Assembly (NCBI RefSeq): GCF_029961185.1
Contig: NZ_JASBQQ010000004.1
Location: forward strand, 62,001-126,000
DNA: 64,000 nt
Source: Albidovulum aestuarii
GTDB taxonomy: Bacteria; Pseudomonadota; Alphaproteobacteria; Rhodobacterales; Rhodobacteraceae
Direction of reading: 5' to 3'
The notes below the pieces were generated by a model. The model saw only the letters and a list, made by a program, of their open reading frames with translations, searched no databases and had not been told where the DNA came from. A program made the position numbers and the translations under genes. Below, one piece after another: positions 18,996 through 27,738 of the stretch (positions are counted from its first letter, which is position 1; every line of letters begins with the position of its first letter).

Positions 18996-20036
18996 TCAGT
19001 TCGGGCGTTTTGCCTTCATCGCCTGCTTGACGACCTTGGAAAACGCCTTGCCCCGGCGCCGTTTCTCGGCAGCCGTGGCTGCATGCGCGGCGTCCTCTGC
19101 CTTCAGCTTCTTCCAGCGTTCCAGACGCGCCGAGTCGACCCGCCCCGCGGCAATTGCCGCCTGCACGGCGCAGCCCGGTTCCGGCCCGTGGGTGCAGTCG
19201 CGGAAGCGGCATTCTCCGGTGAGTTCCGTAATCTCGCCAAAGGCTTCGTCGATGCCCTCGGCCATGTCGGTCAGGCGAAGTTCCCGCATGCCCGGCGTGT
19301 CGATCAGCCAGCCGCCGCCGGGGATCGCATGCATCTCGCGCGCGGTCGTCGTGTGGCGGCCTTTCATGTCGTCCTCGCGCACCTCGCTGGTCTCCAGGTC
19401 GATGCCGGTGAGCGCCGAGGCGAGCGTCGATTTGCCCACCCCCGACATGCCGAGGAAGGCCACGGTCTTGCCCGGTCCGCACCAGTCGCGGAGCGTTTCG
19501 ACCGCGCCGGGGGATTTGGCGTTCAGGAGAATTGCCGGAACCGAAGGCGCGATTGCGCGAAGCCGGTCAAGATAGCTTTCGGGGTCATCTGTCTTGTCGG
19601 CCTTGGTGACCACGAAGACCGGGGGAATACCGCCTGCATGGGTCAAGGCGAGGTAGCGTTCGAGCCGCGCCTCGTTGAATTCCTCGGTGCAGGAGGTGGT
19701 CAGAAAGACCGTATCGACATTCGCGACGATCAGCTGTTCGCGTGAGGCATCGCCCGCCGCGCGCCGGAAAATCCTTGTTTTCCGGTCAAGTAGCCGTTCA
19801 GCCCGGTCCGTTGAGGGGTCGGCGAGAACCCAGTCGCCGACCGCGACATCGCCTGCGGACAGGCCGGGTGGCAGGGTGAGGAGAAGCGGGCCGCTTTCGG
19901 ACAATACGCTCAGCCGGTCGCGGTGGACGCCGGTGACGCGGGCTGGTTTGAGGCTCTCCAATTCATCCGTGTCGAGCTGGCGCAGGAAGTCCGCCGACCA
20001 TCCGAGATCGGCAAGGGAATGGGAATTCTGGTTCAA
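18996..20036 (-). CDS. rsgA: Ribosome small subunit-dependent GTPase RsgA
   Basis: A 346-residue circularly permuted GTPase that acts in late maturation of the 30S subunit. An N-terminal OB-fold region (VTGVHRDRLSVLS) is followed by the permuted G motifs: NKADKT-like TKAD, then GMSGVGKSTLAS (P-loop) and DTPGMRELRL. The C-terminal zinc-binding knuckle is CRFRDCTHGPEPGC. The start codon is TTG at 20036 with GAGGG upstream; no ATG is available before the conserved N-terminus. A basic tail (KRRRGKAFSKVVKQAMKAKRPN) is typical. It lies next to the SRP RNA gene. Confidence 0.95.
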   Translation of the reverse strand: MNQNSHSLADLGWSADFLRQLDTDELESLKPARVTGVHRDRLSVLSESGPLLLTLPPGLSAGDVAVGDWVLADPSTDRAERLLDRKTRIFRRAAGDASREQLIVANVDTVFLTTSCTEEFNEARLERYLALTHAGGIPPVFVVTKADKTDDPESYLDRLRAIAPSVPAILLNAKSPGAVETLRDWCGPGKTVAFLGMSGVGKSTLASALTGIDLETSEVREDDMKGRHTTTAREMHAIPGGGWLIDTPGMRELRLTDMAEGIDEAFGEITELTGECRFRDCTHGPEPGCAVQAAIAAGRVDSARLERWKKLKAEDAAHAATAAEKRRRGKAFSKVVKQAMKAKRPN

Positions 20037-20199
20037 TGTTCTGCCCTCTTGGCAAACCGATATCTTTGCCTGTCAGCAGGTGCTGCAGGCGGGGAATGTC
20101 GGGATGGGCGGGGCAGATCGGTGGTCTCAGATAGCCCCGGCCCGGAGGGAAACAAGCTCTGTCATGTTCAACTCCTTTGCCGGTTTGAGACCGAAGGTG

Positions 20200-20296
20200 A
20201 GAGGCTGGACAACGACCCAAGCGGGGCTCGTTACGGCTGCTTCCTTCCGGACCTGACCGGGTTGGCGAGGCGCTCGCCCGCGCCAACCTCTCGGGG
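20200..20296 (-). ncRNA. ffs: Signal recognition particle RNA, small bacterial type (4.5S)
   Basis: On the minus strand the segment contains GGTCAGGTCCGGAAGGAAGC followed by AGCCGTAACGA, the universally conserved apical region of SRP RNA (domain IV GGAA tetraloop and Ffh-binding bulge). Flanking sequences GAGAGGTTGG and CCAGCCTCTC pair to close the hairpin. It binds Ffh and directs co-translational membrane targeting. The ends are set by the terminal helix and are approximate to a few bases. Confidence 0.95.
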
Positions 20297-20347
20297 TCCG
20301 ATATAAAGGCTGGTCCGCGGATTCGCAAGGCTGGGCCGGGTCGGCAC

Positions 20348-20380
20348 GCCGTCGGCATTCTGTCGGCAAAACGTATGGCA
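20348..20380 (+). repeat. 33-bp dispersed intergenic repeat, copy 1
   Basis: The segment ends GTCGGCAAAACGTATGGCA, and the same 19 bases occur at 36947-36965. Over 33 bases the two copies agree at 28 positions. This copy is in the spacer upstream of the SRP RNA and the BrnA-like gene, and its role is unknown. Confidence 0.6.
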
Positions 20381-20453
20381 GGACCGCGCGGCCCGTTCGG
20401 CCGGCCTTTACCCGGTTCGGCGAGGCTGAACCGGCCCAAAAGGAGCCGAGCCG

Positions 20454-20936
20454 ATGACCGATCCCGCGCCACAAAGTGCCGAACCGCCCCGCCGCTTTAC
20501 CCAGACCCGCACCGCCCGGATGGCCCGCGCACGGCTGGCGCGGCATCTTCAGGGGCTTGGCGATGACGAGGGTCTGTGGTTCCGGGTGCAGGAACGGGTG
20601 CCGGAAGCCTGGGCCACGGTCGAGGAGGATATCGACTGCGAGGAAGAGAAGGTGAAGATCACGCTCAGGCTCGACGCCAGCGTGGCGAAGCTCTTCCGCT
20701 CCATGGGCAAGGGCTATCAGGCACGGATCAACCATATCCTTGCGACCTACGCCCAGATGCGGATGGGCGAGATCGAGCGGCAGGCCCGCGACCTTGGGGC
20801 GGTGATGGGCGAGTTCGGTGTCGTTCAGTCGGAGGAGGCGCGGCAGACCTATCTGTCCCTGCGCGACACGGAGGGGCTGTTTGATGCGGAAAGCCGCAGC
20901 CTGCTGGATGCAGCTTTTGGGGTCGGGGGGATGTGA
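20454..20936 (+). CDS. BrnA-like antitoxin family protein, orphan
   Basis: A 160-residue protein with a central block KVKITLRLDASVAKLFRSMGKGYQARINHILATYA, which matches the C-terminal ribbon-helix-helix of the BrnA/DUF4415 antitoxin family. It is preceded by an acidic region (VEEDIDCEEE) and an Arg-rich N-terminus, and followed by a helical tail of about 55 residues not seen in typical 80-100 residue BrnA. No BrnT toxin is adjacent, so a toxin-antitoxin role is doubtful; it may be a chromosomal DNA-binding regulator. ATG at 20454 with AAAGGAG upstream. Confidence 0.7.
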   Translation: MTDPAPQSAEPPRRFTQTRTARMARARLARHLQGLGDDEGLWFRVQERVPEAWATVEEDIDCEEEKVKITLRLDASVAKLFRSMGKGYQARINHILATYAQMRMGEIERQARDLGAVMGEFGVVQSEEARQTYLSLRDTEGLFDAESRSLLDAAFGVGGM

Positions 20937-21004
20937 GCGCCTTCGGAGCTGGCTCAGCGCGTGCGGCGGATCTGTGTTGGTCTGCTTGGAGCCCGGAGCG
21001 GACG

Positions 21005-21832
21005 CTACTCGCCGCTGTCAAGCTCCATGCGGTCCAGCCAGTCGATGATCAGCGATCGGAATAAATCTCTTCTGGCTGGAGCGATGAAGTGTCCACAGCC
21101 ATCGAGCACGGCGAACGTCGCTCTGGGAAAACGCTCAACAGACATCCACGCGTCACGATATCCAGCAATAGTATCTTGCCTGCCCCCGAGTATCAGCGAT
21201 GGGGCAGAGAATGGTGCGCCGACCTCGTCCGGGTTGAAACTGAAAGCGTAGTTTTCAGGGCGCCAGCTTTCCAAAGCGGCCGCCTCATCAAGCTGGGATA
21301 GCGCCGGGAGAAGGCATGAAGTGTCCCAATCAACGAGAGCGGTGTCGCGAACAGGCTGAATGAAGCGCAGCGTATCGGTTCGGTCTCCAGCCTTCTTTGC
21401 GAACCCATCCTCTTCGAAGATGGTCGATGGTTCGGGCAAGTCACGCGTTTCATAGTCAATTACAAAGGGCGTGGCATTGATAAACACCCCAAGAAGTCTG
21501 TCCGGGTACTTGGCTGCAAGTCCTCGAACAAGGTGTCCGCCAGCCGACATTCCTGCAACCGCAAATCGTTTTCCGGGCGCGACAGCGTCAATGAACCCAA
21601 CCACATGGTTCAGAAGTGCGTCGAAAGTCATCGGCCTTGGCAGGGTCGGAGTGCGTCCGTGGGCGGGCAGGTCAGGATATACCCGATGCCATCCGGCGCG
21701 GTCTTGGAACGCAGGCTCCATTTCGTCCATCATATGTCGGTGATCAAGATAACCGCCATGAAGCATGAGGATCGGCCACCCCGAACCGCGTTCCTCGAAG
21801 TTGACTTCAATCCCATCTACTTGGATCAGCAT
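21005..21832 (-). CDS. Alpha/beta hydrolase fold protein
   Basis: A 275-residue hydrolase. It shows the oxyanion-side motif LMLHGGYLDH (HGG), the nucleophile elbow VAGMSAGGHL (GMSAGG with Ser), and a C-terminal DGCGHFIAPA with the catalytic His; the acid is probably the Asp of LGGRQDTI. It has no signal peptide, so it is cytoplasmic. Substrate unknown; esterase, haloperoxidase-like and lactonase relatives are all possible. Third codon positions look richer in A and T than in the flanking genes, a hint of recent transfer. It faces msrB across a 190-bp spacer with no other gene evident. Confidence 0.85.
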   Translation of the reverse strand: MLIQVDGIEVNFEERGSGWPILMLHGGYLDHRHMMDEMEPAFQDRAGWHRVYPDLPAHGRTPTLPRPMTFDALLNHVVGFIDAVAPGKRFAVAGMSAGGHLVRGLAAKYPDRLLGVFINATPFVIDYETRDLPEPSTIFEEDGFAKKAGDRTDTLRFIQPVRDTALVDWDTSCLLPALSQLDEAAALESWRPENYAFSFNPDEVGAPFSAPSLILGGRQDTIAGYRDAWMSVERFPRATFAVLDGCGHFIAPARRDLFRSLIIDWLDRMELDSGE

Positions 21833-22025
21833 CTTTCAATTCCATAGGCAAATTGAAGGTCTGATCATGATAGAACTCATCAAGCTTGTCACCTGCCATG
21901 CAAGGCAGAGAAGGGCCGTCACACAACGCGAGGATAATCGGGACTGAACAATCTTCCGAAAATTTTCTCAGATGTCGGCTTTGTCCCGCATAGCGGACCA
22001 ACGGCGATCTCGCGCTATCGCCCGG

Positions 22026-22421
22026 CTAGTCCTTCGGACGGTGGTCCAGCGCCACGCCGTTGATGCAGTAGCGCAGGCCGGTCGGTTTCGGACCGTCGGG
22101 GAAGACATGGCCGAGATGGGCGTCGCAGGCGGCGCAATGGACCTCGGTCCTGCGCATGAACCAGCTTCGATCCTCGGCTTCGCCGACGGCCTCGCCGTCC
22201 ATCGGCTTGTAGAAGCTGGGCCAGCCGGTGCCGGAATCGAACTTGGCGTCGGCGTCAAAGAGCGGCTGGCCGCAGCAGACGCAATGAAAGGTCGCGGGCC
22301 CCTTGGGGAAGTCGTCGTGGGTGAAGGCGCGTTCGGTCGCGTGCTTGCGCGTCACCTTGTAGGCAAGGTCGGAAAGCTGGGCGCGCCATTCCTCGTCGGA
22401 TTTCTCGATCTTTTCGGCCAT
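22026..22421 (-). CDS. msrB: Peptide-methionine (R)-S-oxide reductase
   Basis: A 131-residue MsrB. It reduces the R form of methionine sulphoxide in proteins. Zinc-binding pairs CVCC (C47/C50) and CAAC (C96/C99), the block [16 protein letters not shown] with catalytic Cys119, and [10 protein letters not shown] are all present. The start at 22421 (MAEKIEK) is supported by GGAGGGC upstream; a start 18 bp further is possible but lacks a site. Cytoplasmic, no signal peptide. Confidence 0.96.
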   Translation of the reverse strand: MAEKIEKSDEEWRAQLSDLAYKVTRKHATERAFTHDDFPKGPATFHCVCCGQPLFDADAKFDSGTGWPSFYKPMDGEAVGEAEDRSWFMRRTEVHCAACDAHLGHVFPDGPKPTGLRYCINGVALDHRPKD

Positions 22422-22526
22422 CGGTGCCCTCCATTCCATTCCAACAAGCCGCGAAAACGCGTTACAACGACTGGGTTGGAATGTAGGGCAGGCCGTGCCG
22501 TCAGCCAAGCGGGAGAGTGCCGAAAA

Positions 22527-23276
22527 ATGCAGCCGATGCGACGGGGCCGGTACCTGGCCCGGCTGGCCGGGGGCGGGCGTGATGTCGAACGCGCGCAGAT
22601 GCTGCGCGGTCATGCCTTTCGCGGCGGCGCTGTCGGTGCGCGTGACACGGATCGGTTCGACAACCTCTGCCGTCATGTTCTGATCGAGGAGGCGGAGGGT
22701 GGCGCGCTGGTCGCGACCTTCCGGCTGATGCCGCTTGGCTCGGGGCGCGAGATCGGCCAGTGCTATTCTGCGCAGGTCTACGATCTGTCGGCTTTGGAGC
22801 GGATGGACCGGCCGATGCTGGAACTGGGGCGGTTCTGTCTGGCGCCCGGCCAGCGCGACCCCGACATCCTGCGCCTTGCCTGGGGCGCGATCACGGCAGA
22901 GGTCGACGCGATATCTGCGGGGCTGCTCTTTGGCTGTTCATCCTTTGCCGGGACCGATGCCGCGATTTATCGCGATGCGTTCGGCTGGCTTGCCACGCGG
23001 CATCTTGCCCCCCCCGACCTGCGGCCGGCCCGGCGCGCGCCTGAGTCCGTGGCGCTGGCGGAAGGGGGGGCAGCCGAGCCCGATCCGGGTCGGGCGTTGC
23101 GGACCCTGCCGCCACTTCTTAGGGCCTATGTCGGGATGGGCGGCTGGGTCGGCGATCACGCGGTGATCGACCGTGAGTTGGGAACGATGCATGTCTTCAC
23201 CGGGCTGGAGGTAGACCGGGTACCCGCCGCCCGCGCCCGCAGCCTGCGGATCGTTGCCGGGTCGGGTCCGGCCTAG
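22527..23276 (+). CDS. OlsB-like GNAT acyltransferase (ornithine lipid synthesis)
   Basis: A 249-residue GNAT-fold protein. The pattern [20 protein letters not shown], the SCxxF-like GCSSFAGTD block and the [15 protein letters not shown] stretch match the OlsB family (L-ornithine N-alpha-acyltransferase, which adds 3-hydroxyacyl chains to ornithine). OlsB makes lyso-ornithine lipid in the inner leaflet, and OlsA completes the lipid; no olsA lies next to it here. Start ATG 22527 with GGGAG upstream. The stop overlaps the end of the convergent phosphatase. Confidence 0.8.
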   Translation: MQPMRRGRYLARLAGGGRDVERAQMLRGHAFRGGAVGARDTDRFDNLCRHVLIEEAEGGALVATFRLMPLGSGREIGQCYSAQVYDLSALERMDRPMLELGRFCLAPGQRDPDILRLAWGAITAEVDAISAGLLFGCSSFAGTDAAIYRDAFGWLATRHLAPPDLRPARRAPESVALAEGGAAEPDPGRALRTLPPLLRAYVGMGGWVGDHAVIDRELGTMHVFTGLEVDRVPAARARSLRIVAGSGPA

Positions 23277-23788
23277 GGCCTTGGGGCGATGCCTGCGGCC
23301 CAGAGCCGCTGCGCCTCGGTCTCGACCGCGCAGGGGCGGACGGCGCGGAGGCGGGCAAGTGCTGCATCGGCGGGTTCACCGAGTTCGATCATGAGCCGCA
23401 GAACGGCCATGCCGGACCGGCCGCAGCCACCGAGACAATGGGTGAGCACGCGGCCGCCATCCGAGAGCAGGCGCCGCGCCTCAAGCGAGGCTCCGGCCCA
23501 GCTGTCGCGCAAAGACGCGCTGTCAGCGCCGAAATCCTCGACCGGAAGGTGGTGCCAGACGGTTCCGTGTTTGGCGAGGTCCGCGGGCAGGGTGGAGGCC
23601 CCATATTCCACCAGTTCCGGTTCCGTCGCCATGGACAGGACGAGGCCCGCCCCCCAGACACGGATCATGCCGAGGTCGCCGGGATAGTCGCCATACCGCC
23701 CCGGCATCGGGCAGAGCGCAAGTCGCCCGCCGCCTGCCGCAATCTCGAAAATGCCGAAGCCCGTGTTGGCGGGGCGGCTGGTTGTCAC
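23273..23788 (-). CDS. Dual-specificity/tyrosine phosphatase family protein
   Basis: A 171-residue protein with the cysteine phosphatase loop HCLGGCGRSG (His117, nucleophile Cys118, Arg124), and an acidic loop around VEDFGAD with Asp as likely general acid, 30 residues before. The small size and the WHHLPVEDFG context match bacterial protein-tyrosine phosphatase-like (DSP) enzymes. Targets unknown. It starts at GTG 23788 and its stop shares a CTAG palindrome with the end of olsB, so the two genes overlap by 4 bp tail to tail. Confidence 0.85.
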   Translation of the reverse strand: MTTSRPANTGFGIFEIAAGGGRLALCPMPGRYGDYPGDLGMIRVWGAGLVLSMATEPELVEYGASTLPADLAKHGTVWHHLPVEDFGADSASLRDSWAGASLEARRLLSDGGRVLTHCLGGCGRSGMAVLRLMIELGEPADAALARLRAVRPCAVETEAQRLWAAGIAPRP

Positions 23789-23791
23789 AGC

Positions 23792-24562
23792 TCAGCTCCG
23801 CGCTTTTTCGTGCTCGAACCGAAGCTGCGCCAGCTTCTCGTTCCGGTCGGCCTTCAGATCGTCCTCAAGGGCCTGACGGACAAAGCTGAGATGTGTCTCG
23901 ACGGCACCCCGGGCCGCTTCGGGGTTGCGCGCCTGTAGCGCGTCGTTGATCGCCCGGTGCTGGTCGAGCAGCGTTCCCCTCGTCATGCGTTGCTTGAACA
24001 TGACCTTGCGGTTGTAGAAGACCCCCTGACGGAGAAGGTCGAACATGGAACGCATCATGTGCAGCATGACGACGTTGTGGCTGGCCTCGATGATCGCCAT
24101 GTGAAACTCGGCATCCAGCCGCGCCTCGTCCGACGGGTCGCGCTTGAGATGTGCGGTCTCCATCTTGGAAAAGATTGCGGCGACGACCGAGAGGTCGGTG
24201 TCCGAGGCGAGGCGGGCGGCGCGTTCGGCGGCCAGCCCCTCAAGATCGCGGCGGAAATCGAGATAGTCGAAGACCGCGTCCTCGTGCCGGGCGAACAAGT
24301 CGATGAGCGCGGGCGAGAAGGCGGAGCCGAGAACCTCGGCGACGAAGATGCCAGATCCGGCGCGCGTCGTCAGGAGGCCAACCTCCTGCAAGGCCGACAC
24401 TGCGTCGCGGAGCGAGGGACGCGAGACGCCGAGCCGCTCCGAAAGCTCGCGTTCCGAGGGCAGCCGTTCGCCCGGGCGCAGGATGCCGTGCAGGATCAGG
24501 CTTTCGATCTGGCGGGCGACGCTGTCGGAGAGCTTCTCTGGCTCGATCTTGCGGAAGGGCAT
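23792..24562 (-). CDS. FadR/PdhR-type GntR transcriptional regulator
   Basis: A 256-residue regulator. The N-terminal winged helix contains LSERLGVSRPSLRDAVSALQEVGLL (recognition helix), and the C-terminal FCD ligand domain spans roughly residues 95-235 with metal-binding histidines in HMAIIEASHNVVMLHMM. The family senses organic acids such as pyruvate, lactate, glycolate or fatty acyl-CoA, and the ligand is unknown. The start MPFRKIE at 24562 is preferred. A palindrome GGTCAAGTCATATGACC lies 18 bp upstream and is a likely autoregulatory site. The convergent neighbour and the phosphatase upstream give no pathway clue. Confidence 0.88.
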   Translation of the reverse strand: MPFRKIEPEKLSDSVARQIESLILHGILRPGERLPSERELSERLGVSRPSLRDAVSALQEVGLLTTRAGSGIFVAEVLGSAFSPALIDLFARHEDAVFDYLDFRRDLEGLAAERAARLASDTDLSVVAAIFSKMETAHLKRDPSDEARLDAEFHMAIIEASHNVVMLHMMRSMFDLLRQGVFYNRKVMFKQRMTRGTLLDQHRAINDALQARNPEAARGAVETHLSFVRQALEDDLKADRNEKLAQLRFEHEKARS

Positions 24563-24579
24563 GGCGGTCCTCGTCAACT

Positions 24580-24596
24580 GGTCAAGTCATATGACC
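24580..24596. promoter_or_regulatory. Candidate operator of the FadR-type regulator
   Basis: GGTCAAGTCATATGACC contains the perfect 10-bp palindrome GTCATATGAC inside GGTCA / TGACC arms. It lies just before the start codon of the GntR-family gene, a common autoregulatory position. Consensus for this subfamily is a TGGTnnnnACCA-like repeat, so the match is only partial. Confidence 0.45.
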
Positions 24597-24617
24597 GCGT
24601 GAGCGAAGGGGCAATGG

Positions 24618-24646
24618 AAAAGGCCGGGCGTGATGGCCCGGCCTTT
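24618..24646. terminator. Bidirectional intrinsic terminator between ompA-like gene and gntR region
   Basis: The stem AAAGGCCGGGC pairs with GCCCGGCCTTT around a GTGATG loop. On the minus strand it is followed by TTTTCC, fitting termination of the OmpA lipoprotein gene that ends at 24666. The plus-strand T tail is shorter. Confidence 0.75.
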
Positions 24647-24665
24647 CTGTTTCGTTGGCGCTGGA

Positions 24666-25328
24666 TCAGCCCGTCGGGATGATCAGGATCTCCACCCGGC
24701 GGTTCTGGGCGCGTCCCTCGGGCGTCAGGTTCGACGCGACGGGAACATCCTCGCCACGGCCATAGGCGACGAGACGGCCGCCCGAGACGCCGGCGTTGCG
24801 CAGGACGGCCGAGACCGCCATGGCGCGGCGCTGCGAGAGGTCCTGGTTGTAGGCGGCCGAGCCGGTATTGTCGGTATGGCCGATGATCTCCACCCGGCTG
24901 TTCGGGTAGCGGTTGAGGTTGTCGGCGACCGCATAGAGATCATTCTGGATCGATGGCATGACCGCGGCGCTGTCGACAGCGAAGAGAAGCCCTTCGGGCA
25001 TGACGACGCGAAGCTGGTTGCCTTCGTTGATGATGCGGATGCGGCTGTCGTTGATCTCGGCCTGCAGTTCGGCCGCCTGACGGTCGAGGTTGTGGCCGAT
25101 CACGCCGCCGGCAAGGCCGCCGATCGCGGCGCCGACCACGGCGCGGTCGAGCTTGTCCTTGCCGCCGTCGCCGGTGAGGATGCCCAGCCCGGCGCCGATG
25201 GCCGCGCCGGTCAGCGCGCCTTCCTTGGTGCGCTGGTTCGGGTTCGACGAATATTCATCGACCGGGGTACAGGCCGTGAGCGTCAGAACCGCTGCGGTCC
25301 CGGCGACGAGAATCGTTTTGATGTGCAT
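24666..25328 (-). CDS. OmpA-family lipoprotein with glycine zipper
   Basis: A 220-residue outer-membrane lipoprotein. The signal ends in lipobox LTAC (Cys20). Residues about 38-85 form two glycine-zipper segments (GALTGAAIGAGLGI and AVVGAAIGGLAGGVIG), and the C-terminal OmpA domain contains the peptidoglycan-binding pattern NPDLYAV-like HTDNTGSAAYNQDLSQRRA. It tethers the outer membrane to peptidoglycan non-covalently. Start ATG at 25328. It is monocistronic, with a strong terminator behind it. Confidence 0.92.
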   Translation of the reverse strand: MHIKTILVAGTAAVLTLTACTPVDEYSSNPNQRTKEGALTGAAIGAGLGILTGDGGKDKLDRAVVGAAIGGLAGGVIGHNLDRQAAELQAEINDSRIRIINEGNQLRVVMPEGLLFAVDSAAVMPSIQNDLYAVADNLNRYPNSRVEIIGHTDNTGSAAYNQDLSQRRAMAVSAVLRNAGVSGGRLVAYGRGEDVPVASNLTPEGRAQNRRVEILIIPTG

Positions 25329-25429
25329 GCAAGCTGCTCCGATTTGTTATCTGCGCGCTACTTCGGAGATTATCCGTTGTTAGGCAATAACGCGCGATCC
25401 GAAATTCGGTTCCAGCAGCTTTTCGCCTA

Positions 25430-26284
25430 TCAGGCGGCGCCGTCCGCCTCGGCCCGAGCGGCCTCCCATGCCAGCATGGCGCGCTTGACCGGCAGGCCCC
25501 AGTGATAGCCGCCGAGGCCGCCCGATTTGCGGATCGCCCGGTGGCAGGGGATGAGCCAGCTGACCGGGTTGCGTCCGACCGCCGTGCCGACGGCGCGGAC
25601 GGCGCGCGGATTGCCGATGGCACCTGCGATATCGGAATAGGTGGTGACATGGCCTGAGGGGATGGTCAGGATAGCTTCCCAGACCTTGATCTGGAACGGC
25701 GCGCCAATCAGGTGCAGCCGCGCCTCGCCCGCCTGCGCGAAGGCTGCCGTGACCCAGGGTTCCAGCGTCGCGGGGGCCTCGTCGAAGCGGGCGCGGGGCC
25801 AACGTGCGGCGAGATCGGCGAAGGCGGCATCACGTCCCGTTTCCGCAGTGAAGGCCATGCCGCAGAGGCCGCGTTCGGTGCCCATTGCGAGCGCCTCGCC
25901 GAAGGGCGTGGGGAACCAGCCGTAGCGGACGCTCAGTCCTTCCCCCGCACGGGCATAGTCGCCGGGGCTCATCGCCTCCCATCTGAGGAAGAGATCGTGG
26001 AGGCGGCCGGTGCCGGACAGTCCGGCCTCAGCCGCGGTGTCGAGAAGCGTGTGCCGGTCGGCCAGCAGCCGTCGGGCAAGGTCGATGGTCAGGTATTGCT
26101 GGTAGCGCTTGGGCGAGACGCCGACCCAGCGCGAGAAAACGCGCTGGAAATGCGCGGGGCTCATCGACAGGCGTGCGGCCAGATCGTCGAGCGGCATCGC
26201 GGTGCCGCCCTCGGCATCAATGAGGGTCAGGGCGCGGGCGATGACGCCGTAATGGTAGCGGTCGTCGGTGGGGTGGGTCAGCAT
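25430..26284 (-). CDS. AraC-type HTH domain fused to methylated-DNA-protein-cysteine methyltransferase
   Basis: A 284-residue protein. Residues 13-110 form an AraC-family double HTH (LAARLSMSPAHFQRVFSRWVGVSPKRYQQYL). Residues about 120-280 form the O6-alkylguanine transferase domain with PCHR around Cys247, the VGRNPVSWLIPCHRA block and the GHVTTYSDIA HTH. It lacks the N-terminal Ada cysteine cluster for phosphotriester repair, so it is not a complete Ada; it repairs O6-methylguanine by suicide transfer and may regulate. Start ATG 26284 with AAGGAG upstream. Confidence 0.92.
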   Translation of the reverse strand: MLTHPTDDRYHYGVIARALTLIDAEGGTAMPLDDLAARLSMSPAHFQRVFSRWVGVSPKRYQQYLTIDLARRLLADRHTLLDTAAEAGLSGTGRLHDLFLRWEAMSPGDYARAGEGLSVRYGWFPTPFGEALAMGTERGLCGMAFTAETGRDAAFADLAARWPRARFDEAPATLEPWVTAAFAQAGEARLHLIGAPFQIKVWEAILTIPSGHVTTYSDIAGAIGNPRAVRAVGTAVGRNPVSWLIPCHRAIRKSGGLGGYHWGLPVKRAMLAWEAARAEADGAA

Positions 26285-26359
26285 GGTCCGGTCTCCTTGC
26301 CCATGAAGATAGGCGAGCGGAGGCGGGCGCGCGACCCGGATCATGCGGCTTTATCGGTG

Positions 26360-26968
26360 TCAGGCGGCGAGGCCCCCGGTGCGGGGAAAGGGGCCGAGGA
26401 TCGCGGCGGTTTCGTTCCGGGAAAGGCAGGTCCGCGCGGTCTGAATATGCGGTGCGCGCAGGCAGTCGCGAAGGCGGGTGCTGAATGCGGCGGGCAGTGT
26501 GGTGAACCAGTCTGCATCAGCAAAGAGGCTTTCGCACCAGATGCCATTGGCGAGGATCAGTTCGTGTTCGCTGAGGAGAAGCTGAAACAGGGGAACAGAT
26601 TGAGGCAAGTCTGACGACTGGTGGCCATTCCCCGCCAGATGGTCGGTCGTGGCGAGCGCCTCGTGATCCCCGATATGGAGGGCCACGCCGGGACCGGAGA
26701 GAAGCAGACGGTGATGTGCGCCGAGATGGAGAGGGCGCTGCGGCAGGCCGGGGCCGAGGCTGCCCGCCGGGATCCGGACCTGTGAAAGTCGCTGCCGGGA
26801 AAGCCGGCCCGACCAGAGAAGTGGTCTGTAGCCATGATCCATCGTCAGGATACGGTCGCCGTCTATGAGGTGTTCCACCGTCACCTCGCCCCGTTCTGTG
26901 GCGATACCGGTGCCGGGGGCAAAGCCCGTGGCCTGCGGGGCCGGGGAATGATGCGGCGGTGATGTCAT
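26360..26968 (-). CDS. Hint (Hedgehog/intein)-domain protein lacking the N-terminal Cys
   Basis: A 202-residue protein. The N-terminus ATGFAPGTGIATERGEVTVEHL is the start of a Hint_2 domain as found in many rhodobacterial proteins, followed by DGDRILTMDHGYRPLLWSGR and HHRLLLSGPG. In active Hint domains this position is Cys (CFTPGT-like). Here it is Gly (GFAPGT), so autoprocessing through a thioester is unlikely. The protein is small and no clear extra domain is present. ATG at 26968 with AAGGAGG 4 bp upstream. Neighbours are the alkyltransferase and nth. Confidence 0.8.
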   Translation of the reverse strand: MTSPPHHSPAPQATGFAPGTGIATERGEVTVEHLIDGDRILTMDHGYRPLLWSGRLSRQRLSQVRIPAGSLGPGLPQRPLHLGAHHRLLLSGPGVALHIGDHEALATTDHLAGNGHQSSDLPQSVPLFQLLLSEHELILANGIWCESLFADADWFTTLPAAFSTRLRDCLRAPHIQTARTCLSRNETAAILGPFPRTGGLAA

Positions 26969-27093
26969 GACGCCTCCTTGCCGTGAGGCACAGGGTCTCC
27001 AAGGGCCACGAAATCCCGGTTAATGCAGCGGGAGGAAATCCTTCGAATTGTACGCGCTTGCCTCGCGCGCGCGGCCATTGCATACCGGCTCTC

Positions 27094-27738
27094 ATGGCGC
27101 GACAGCTCGACTATCATACGATCCAAGCGATCTTCACCCGCTTCCGTGAGGCCGAGCCCGAGCCGAAGGGCGAGCTGGAGCATGTGAATGCCTTCACGCT
27201 TGTCGTCGCTGTGGCCTTGTCGGCGCAGGCGACCGATGCGGGGGTGAACAAGGCGACGCGGGCCCTGTTCAGGATCGCCGATACGCCGGAAAAGATGCTG
27301 GCCTTGGGCGAAGAGGGGCTGATCGAGCATATCAAGACCATCGGCCTCTTCCGCCAGAAGGCGAAGAACGTCATCAAGCTCAGCCGCATTCTTGTCGAGG
27401 AGTATGGCGGCGAGGTTCCGTCCTCCCGCGCGGCCTTGCAATCGCTGCCCGGCGTCGGGCGCAAGACGGCCAATGTCGTCCTGAACATGTGGTTCAAACA
27501 GCCCGCACAGGCGGTCGATACCCATATCTTCCGCGTGGGCAACCGAACCGGTATCGCGCCGGGTAAGGATGTGGATGCGGTCGAGCGCGCGATTGAGGAC
27601 AATATCCCGGCCGAGTTCCAGCAGCATGCCCATCACTGGCTGATCCTGCATGGCCGCTATATCTGCGTGGCGCGCAAACCCAAATGCGGCGCCTGCCATA
27701 TCCGAGAGTATTGCCAATTTGAGGAGAAGACCCTTTGA
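27094..27738 (+). CDS. nth: Endonuclease III
   Basis: A 214-residue base-excision repair glycosylase/AP lyase. It contains the helix-hairpin-helix LPGVGRKTANVVLN with catalytic Lys, and VDTHIFRVGNRTG with catalytic Asp. The C-terminal 4Fe-4S site is CVARKPKCGACHIREYC. It removes oxidised pyrimidines. The start at 27094 (MARQLDYHTIQAIFTRF) is chosen; upstream in-frame residues are not family-like. The stop overlaps the TTG start of the next gene, so nth and the kinase are translationally coupled. Confidence 0.97.
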   Translation: MARQLDYHTIQAIFTRFREAEPEPKGELEHVNAFTLVVAVALSAQATDAGVNKATRALFRIADTPEKMLALGEEGLIEHIKTIGLFRQKAKNVIKLSRILVEEYGGEVPSSRAALQSLPGVGRKTANVVLNMWFKQPAQAVDTHIFRVGNRTGIAPGKDVDAVERAIEDNIPAEFQQHAHHWLILHGRYICVARKPKCGACHIREYCQFEEKTL

